From: Rhyacophila brunnea
Lineage: Eukaryota > Arthropoda > Insecta > Trichoptera > Rhyacophilidae
Assembly: GCA_022495005.1 (NCBI GenBank)
Contig: JAGYXB010001045.1
Span: 496,001-560,000 of the forward strand
Direction: 5' to 3'
DNA length: 64,000 nucleotides
Shown here one piece after another: positions 58,431 to 64,000 of the stretch. The first letter of the stretch is position 1. Each line of letters begins with the position of its first letter. Both the position numbers and the translations under genes were made by a program. The notes under the pieces are model-generated. The model was not told the origin of the DNA and searched no databases. It worked only from the letters and a program-made list of their open reading frames with translations.

Positions 58431-60250
58431 CCCTATTCACAAGTATAAGAAAGAAATATATTTTTTATTGACTTGTCAACATTTTAGGAGAATGGACACT
58501 GCTGTGTTTAATTCCAGAGTCCTTATAATAATTTATTATAACGTCCCATTCTTAAAAAGTAAAATAATCTGCTATAACAGTATGCTAAATAATGACCAAT
58601 TATTAGTTAGAAAGGCACGTTGGATACGATTTTATCATAGTATTGAGTGATTTTTAATATCAAACAATTTTTTTAAGATTCATGTATTGTGATATTTATT
58701 TAATTCAAAAACTACAAAATTGCAAAATGTTAGTTTTGATTCTAGACTATTCAATTATTGTTTTGCGATGTTATAGTCTATTCACTCGTACTGCAGTGAG
58801 TATCGTATTTTTATTACAAACTTTAAGAAGCAAACACCACTAAAAAATCGTCAATACCATTTTGTATACTTCTCCCTACTCAGTATCCATAATATTATTT
58901 CAAGTGTATCAACATATTATGCTTGACCCTCTATAAATAATATTCTTGTACCCAAACTATAAACTAGAACGTTGCTAGAAAGATGTACACATAAAAATAG
59001 TAGAGAGAGCATGGTTTAATTGTACCACAAGAATACTCTGTAATTTGGTAATCTAACTGTAGACCGTTTATTTCATTCATTATCATAGAGCTGAAAAGCC
59101 TTTTAGATCCTTAGAAAACTAAAAGGCAATTGTGCTAATTTTATCGAATTAAGTTTGAAGATAAATACATGAATAATTTTATTAAATTCCAGTATAATAG
59201 TTTTTGTAGTTTCTCTAAGTCATTTAATTGTTTATATTATTACCAGCATTACATCCCATTGTGTCTGGTAAATTGTACTTATATAATATTATGGCCGTGA
59301 ACATGACACGTTATGGGTACTGTATAAATCATAGTAACCTTAGACTATAGATACATCTAGACGCCACCCATTGCATTGCTAAATGAAGCTGCGTGCCGTG
59401 CGTTTGGTTTGTGGGCGAGCGAATGCATTCGTATACAAATGTTTGAGACCATAGACCATTTCGCTAGTGCTCGCTCAAAGTGCTCGCACTAGATGCTCAG
59501 AATTAAAATATAATTTTCTATTTTTTTACGTTATATAGTATTTTTAAGCGGTCAAAATGCAACCATTAGATAAAGATATCCATAATTTAAGTTATTTTAA
59601 AGAAACACTAGGTCACTGGTATTAAAATATATAATAATATACAAATAAATTATCACGAACATGTATAAACTTACCTATGAAACGTAATACCATCTTCTTG
59701 CTTATCAGCACGGCTACCACATTTTAATACAACACACAGAACCATCTTTTCTACTTAATTAACTAAAAATATTTACCACTGACTTTATGTTTAACACAAA
59801 AAATATCAATTTTAGCAACATGCGCTCGCAGGTTATCGACGCTTAGCTATGTAACAGACTAAGATTTGGCGGCGTCACCACAGCAAATCATCTCACACAT
59901 CTCTAAACCTTTTATCTTACTCTAGCGCGTGTCGCAGAGATTATAAAGGCGCTCGTTTTTGTTCAGGCCTTGATTGTAACACTTGTTTTCCAATGTATTG
60001 TGGCATTATTATGGCAATAAAACTTAAAGCACCTTAGATATTATGGATATTAATAATAATTTTCCTGCATCATAAAAATGAATAGTTTAAAGAAGCGATC
60101 GGTAACCTACATACAGTGAGGTGCCATATAATTATTTTTGTGTAGTATAGGACACTCCGCGTGCCACTAAAATCAAACTATGTAGTAATAATACCTATAA
60201 AAAGAAAACAATATTAATTGACTCTTTGACTATATTTGACTGTAATTGTA
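58431..60250. other. no gene seen
   Basis: AT-rich. A less AT-rich patch at about 59385-59500 (GCGTGCCGTGCGTTTGG; inverse-like GAGCGAATGCATTCG) and another at 59820-59990 have no supported frame. Confidence 0.45.
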
Positions 60251-60254
60251 CACT

Positions 60255-60955
60255 GTAAAAAACTATTTTTGAAGTTATACTTCTTTTGGCGCATTTGGGA
60301 AAACTGATCAGAGTGTATTTTTGGCGTGTGACGAAGTTGCGCGCGCCGATGTAACACATAATTTATTATTATGATTATATTCATTTCAGTCTCAAGGGTA
60401 CATGCGGATGCGCATAGTATCATTTAATTAGTCGTTCAATACAACCAAGTAAATAGCACGTATTGTAAACATAACCAATATTGTGTCTTAATAAATATAT
60501 ATGTTTATAAACAAATTTCAGAAGACTACATTCTACACTGTTAATTTATATTCATAAAACTTTATTTATATTGGAGTGTATATTTATTTTTCATCGTAAA
60601 GGTTGTGTATCAATATTTGAGGCTATATTTATGTAAGTATTATTTATTAGAAAAATTATATATCAATAAATAAAAAAAAATTGTGAATGTTGAGTTCGTA
60701 AATAATTTTAATTCATCATGGGCACTTCTGAATCGATTATAACCGCTGTATGGAAAAGATGAGTTTTGGTTCAATACAATAATTAAATTACAATTATCAT
60801 GTGCTATATGAGACACAAATGAATCGCATACGTTTTCATCAACCTTATTCACTGTAATATTAATAGACTCAGGTAACGGTTTATTTTGTTTTGTTATGCC
60901 AAAGAAGTATTACTTCCAACGCGCGTACATAAGTACACACACCGATTTTTTTATA
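60255..60955 (-). mobile_element. repeat with TTATACTTCTTTTGGC ends, copy 2
   Basis: AAGTTATACTTCTTTTGGCG at about 60273 and GCCAAAGAAGTATTACTTCC at about 60899 are inverted. CGCGCGTACATAAGTACACA and the TTTTTGGCGTGTGAC block match 7925-8486 in reverse order. The interior is longer and mostly unrelated. Confidence 0.5.
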
Positions 60956-61735
60956 AGAGTAATACAAAATATAAACGTCATTCGTCAGAGTTTAGGAAGT
61001 GCCACCACAAATTGGATGTTGACGACTGACGTAATGAATGAGAGCACTTACCCGGACAGTGAAAGATTTTAATTCCTACCCCATCCTGTACAACGATTTT
61101 CCTATGTTTTTTTTTTTGAATAAGTATATTTCAGAAGTTATTATTTTTCAATATAAATAATAATTAGTTTAAATCGTTAAATCTGGTGTATCATCATCAT
61201 CATCAGCCGGGGTCAATCCACTGCTGGATGAAGGTCTCCCCAAGCTTCTTCCAACTCTCTCGGTCCTAAGTTGTTTGCTGCCACGTATTTTCGCCAAACT
61301 TTACCAGTTTAGGGCGACCATGTGACCGTTTCGTACCCCTTGGGTACCACTGGATGACGGCATTTGTCAAGCGGCCGTTCTTTCGGCGAGCAATGTGCCC
61401 CGCCCATCTCCATTTCAGCTGTTTGGCAACGTCTATTACATCGCGTACTCCTGTCTGCTTCCTAACCCATTCGTTTCTCTTACGGTCCTTTCGCGTGATG
61501 CCCAACATACACCTCTTCATGCCTCGCTGTGCGACTCTTAGCCTTTGGACATCTCTCGTGTTGAGAGTCCACGTCTCGCAGCCATACGTGAGCATGGGTA
61601 GCACACATTGGTTGAACACCCTACGCTTAAGACCTAATGGTAGGTCACTTTTGAAAATACTATTCAGACGTCCGATAGCACTCCATCCCAACGTTGTTCT
61701 TCGAGCAATTTCATCATGCATGCTTCCGTTTATGG

Positions 61736-62446
61736 CAGGGGGGGAAACTGCTGCCCGCGGGCCGCATGTGGCCCGCCGGGTATTTTTTTGCGGCCCACCA
61801 TCATTAATTGTACTTCTGATTAAGAATAACTTTTTTTATAATTTTTAAAAAAATATTGACAATAGATTAAAATTTGAAGAATTTGTTGTTTCGTAAATGT
61901 ATTATCTCAGTACGTCTTCGTTGCATCTCGTCTCACACTATGTAGCCATTATTTTCTACGTTGAACATCGATTTCAATAGATATTGATAGTGTGCCGACA
62001 GAGCTACAATTTGAGATTATTGATCTGCAGTGTGACACTCATTTAAGAGAATTGCATCGTCGTGAAGAAATCTCCAAATTTTACAATGCCCTTAATTCAG
62101 ACAAATTCGACCAACTTAAAGATTATGTAAGAAAAATGTTCGTTATTTTTGGATCAACCTATATATGTGAACAAACATTTTCGATCGTGAACCTCAATAA
62201 AAATTCTTTACGATCAAATATCTCCGATGCCCATTTACAAGTTTTGAGAATATCAAGTACAAAATTAACACCTGAATTTTAAAAAAATGTACTACAGTTT
62301 CATTCTTCTCAATTTTTTTTTGTAATGTTTATTTTTCGTGATAATAAATAGTGTAGTTATATCTAAAAATGGTATTTTACTTGCGGCCCGCCGTTCATTT
62401 TGAATTCTTGAATTTGGCCCTCCATCCAAAAAGTGTGCCCCCCCTG
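61736..62446 (+). mobile_element. hAT element inserted in the RTE relic, 711 bp
   Basis: The ends CAGGGGGGGAAACT and the inverse of GTGTGCCCCCCCTG match the hAT CAGGGGTGxxCAAACT-type terminus. A perfect 8-bp duplication GTTTATGG flanks it (61728-61735, 62447-62454). GCGGGCCGCATGTGGCCCGC near the left end and GCGGCCCGCC near the right are also characteristic. It is internally deleted but keeps a transposase C-terminus. Confidence 0.9.
61992..62282 (+). pseudogene. hAT transposase C-terminal fragment
   Basis: 96-codon open frame, MPTELQFEIIDLQCDTHLRE.. then LKDYVRKMFVIFGSTYICEQ, TFSIVNLNKNSLRSNISDAH and LQVLRISSTKLTPEF. FGSTYxCEQTFSxxNxNKxxxRSxxxDxHLxxxLR is the conserved dimerisation end of GTF2IRD2/ZBED-like hAT transposases. 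The catalytic Asp/Glu region is absent, so this is a deletion derivative despite the open frame. Confidence 0.85.
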
Positions 62447-62622
62447 GTTTATGGGCACCTGCTATCTGAGATAGACGTAGCTGCTGACTTGCTCGAGTTG
62501 GGTGCCATTAATTTAATACAGATAATCGCAGGGTCCGAAAAACAGTTCCTCATCACTTTTGTCTTTGAGACGTTTATCTTTAGGCCGACCATTTGACTGA
62601 CATCCACGAGAAATCTGGTGTA

Positions 62623-63416
62623 TATACAGTATTAATTAAAAACAAATTTAAGTAGTAGGTACATACCTGATGTAAATTATTATTTGACAACAATTCTTGT
62701 TAATTGGTTTCTAAGTTTATAAAAATAAGTCTACGTTTCTGATCATATGTTAAAGTTTATAATAATTATCGTTGTTTTCAATATATTTGTGGTTCAAGGA
62801 CATTAAAAAATGTGTCACGTTTCGTTTTCGATTTTTACATCAAAATTGTTTACTTTCACATTTTTGTGCCAAAAAACCTTAAAAATCATTTGAATTTCGC
62901 ATTTTTATCAGTGTTTAGTAGGTTGGGTCACAAATAAAATTGAATGAGAGATTGACCTACTGTTCCCGTTTACAAAAAAAGATCATATTATTTTTCTTTA
63001 TTTATTTCGGTGCGTGGGATAATAAAAAAAATATTTTCGCTAACGCATTATAGGTGTTATTTGCATTAAATTAAATATTATTAATGACACCTATGATTCT
63101 AAAAAATACAAAAAATAACACTACGTATACAATATTTTTTATTACCTATGTATTTTATTCGGTTTTGTACATTCGTATAAAAACATGTAAAAAGAACAAC
63201 GCGACTACTTAATTTGCAAACCAGCTAACTCCACTTTTCAACGAAGATAAAATTTTGATGGCATTTTGTTAGAAAGCATGTTTTCTGTGCTCACACAAAA
63301 TTTCAAACTCCGACACCTATAAATAAATGCGCTATTGTTCTTCACACAAACCTGCAGGTGCCAAATTTCCAATATCGTAAATGGAACAACTCCGCTTTTT
63401 AGATAAACTTTCTTTA
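62623..63416. other. no recognisable feature
   Basis: AT-rich spacer between the two RTE copies. Confidence 0.5.
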
Positions 63417-63425
63417 TATATAAAA

Positions 63426-63830
63426 GTGCTCACATATGGCTGCGAGACGTGGACCTTCAACACGAGAGATGTCCAAAGGCTAAGAGTCGCACAGCGAGGC
63501 ATGGAGAGGTGTATGTTGGGCATCACGCGAAAGGACCGTAAGAAAAACGAATGGGTTAGGAAGCAGACAGGAGTACGCGATGTAATAGACGTTGCCAAAC
63601 AGCTGAAATGGAGATGGGCGGGGCACATTGCTCGCCGAAAGGACGGCCGCTTGACAAATGCCGTCATCCAGTGGTACCCAAGGGGCACGAAACGGTCACA
63701 TGGTCGCCCTACACTGGTAAAGTTCGGCGGAAATACGTGGCAGCAAACGACTTAGGACCGAGAGAGTTGGAAGAAGCTTGGGGAGGCCTTCATCCAGCAG
63801 TGGATTGACCCCGGCTGATGATGATGATGA
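63426..63830 (+). pseudogene. RTE-type non-LTR retrotransposon, 5'-truncated, copy 2
   Basis: The frame LTYGCETWTFNTRDVQRLRV..KQLKWRWAGHIARRKDGRL..NTWQQTT differs from the copy at 61191 by about six residues in 108. It carries the same TAG after WQQTT. The 3' end is GACCCCGGCTGATGATGATG. TATATAAAA (63417-63425) and TATATAAAA (63831-63839) form its target duplication. Opposite orientation to copy 1. Confidence 0.85.
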
Positions 63831-64000
63831 TATATAAAAAGGAAGCTAATATAGTGTATTATTTCATGGTCCAGCTTATTTGTAAAAAAAAATAATTTTC
63901 CATGTGTATTTTTGGAATTGTTAAACTCCGCTTCATAGCTAAATTATTAAGTGTTTTCTCCTTCCTGAACAATTTTCCCAAATGGAGTTAGCCAGATTGT

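Larger units (their letters stand above)
61191..62610 (-). pseudogene. RTE-type non-LTR retrotransposon, 5'-truncated, split by a hAT element
   Basis: The minus strand first reads a short RT piece (VSQMVGLKINVSKTKVMRN, then INGTQLEQVSSYVYL in a shifted frame). After the insertion it reads MHDEIARRTTLGWSAIGRLN, then LTYGCETWTLNTRDVQRLRV and WVRKQTGVRDVIDVAKQLKW. A TAG interrupts before DRESWKKLGETFIQQWIDPG. The 3' end is a CAGCCGGGGTCAATCCACTG segment (plus strand) and an ATC/GAT tail. A perfect 12-bp duplication AAATCTGGTGTA flanks it (61179-61190, 62611-62622). The TYGCETW and KQLKWRWAGHIARR motifs are diagnostic of this lineage. Confidence 0.88.

Noticed and set aside
61354..61848. 164-codon plus-strand open frame
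   Set aside because: It lies antisense to the RTE reverse-transcriptase frame and crosses the hAT insertion border, so it is a shadow.
63332..63688. 118-codon minus-strand open frame
   Set aside because: Antisense shadow of the second RTE copy.

Overview
The window reads as nuclear DNA of an insect, most probably a moth or butterfly. It is AT-rich and carries one intron-bearing gene. It also holds RTE-type and Jockey-type non-LTR retrotransposon tails of the kind common in Lepidoptera, tRNA-derived SINEs, TACCTA-type microsatellite runs and a short TTAGG tract. The species cannot be named from sequence alone. There are no bacterial operons, rRNA genes or CRISPR arrays.

The only gene I can model with confidence lies on the minus strand at 36890-42748. 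Five coding exons, all separated by phase-0 introns with GT..AG ends, encode 282 residues. The product has an N-terminal signal peptide, a short collagen-like Gly-X-Y tract, acidic patches, a polyproline exon and a Tyr/Pro-rich C-terminus. It looks like a secreted structural or matrix protein, but I do not recognise the family. An upstream non-coding exon is likely, and the last leader exon carries a tiny upstream ORF.

Almost everything else is mobile-element sequence, much of it nested, and insertion order can often be read from target-site duplications. (1) 3.7-4.3 kb and 31.05-31.97 kb hold two copies of a hAT-like non-autonomous element; the second contains a solo LTR with a 5-bp duplication. 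(2) 25.4-26.7 kb is a TA-flanked pogo/Tc1-like element with a hAT-like element inside. (3) 44.6-45.8 kb is a hAT relic with a non-LTR fragment inside. (4) 61.2-62.6 kb is an RTE tail split by a hAT element. (5) 47.8-48.6 kb is a tRNA-containing repeat split by a terminal-inverted-repeat element. (6) 19.5-20.5 kb is a Jockey tail split by a 487-bp unidentified insert with a 92-bp tandem repeat. (7) 56.4-56.9 kb is a reverse-transcriptase relic split by a small foldback element.

Several dispersed families recur: a tRNA-headed SINE (three copies), a terminal-inverted-repeat family with a tRNA-like core (at least six full or partial copies), a 400-500 bp non-coding family (four copies plus a fragment), and a C-rich family starting near a TATTATTGTCACAAGACC motif (three copies). 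The remaining AT-rich stretches show no gene that I can support, apart from two weak exon candidates at 2931-3209 and 17170-17307.
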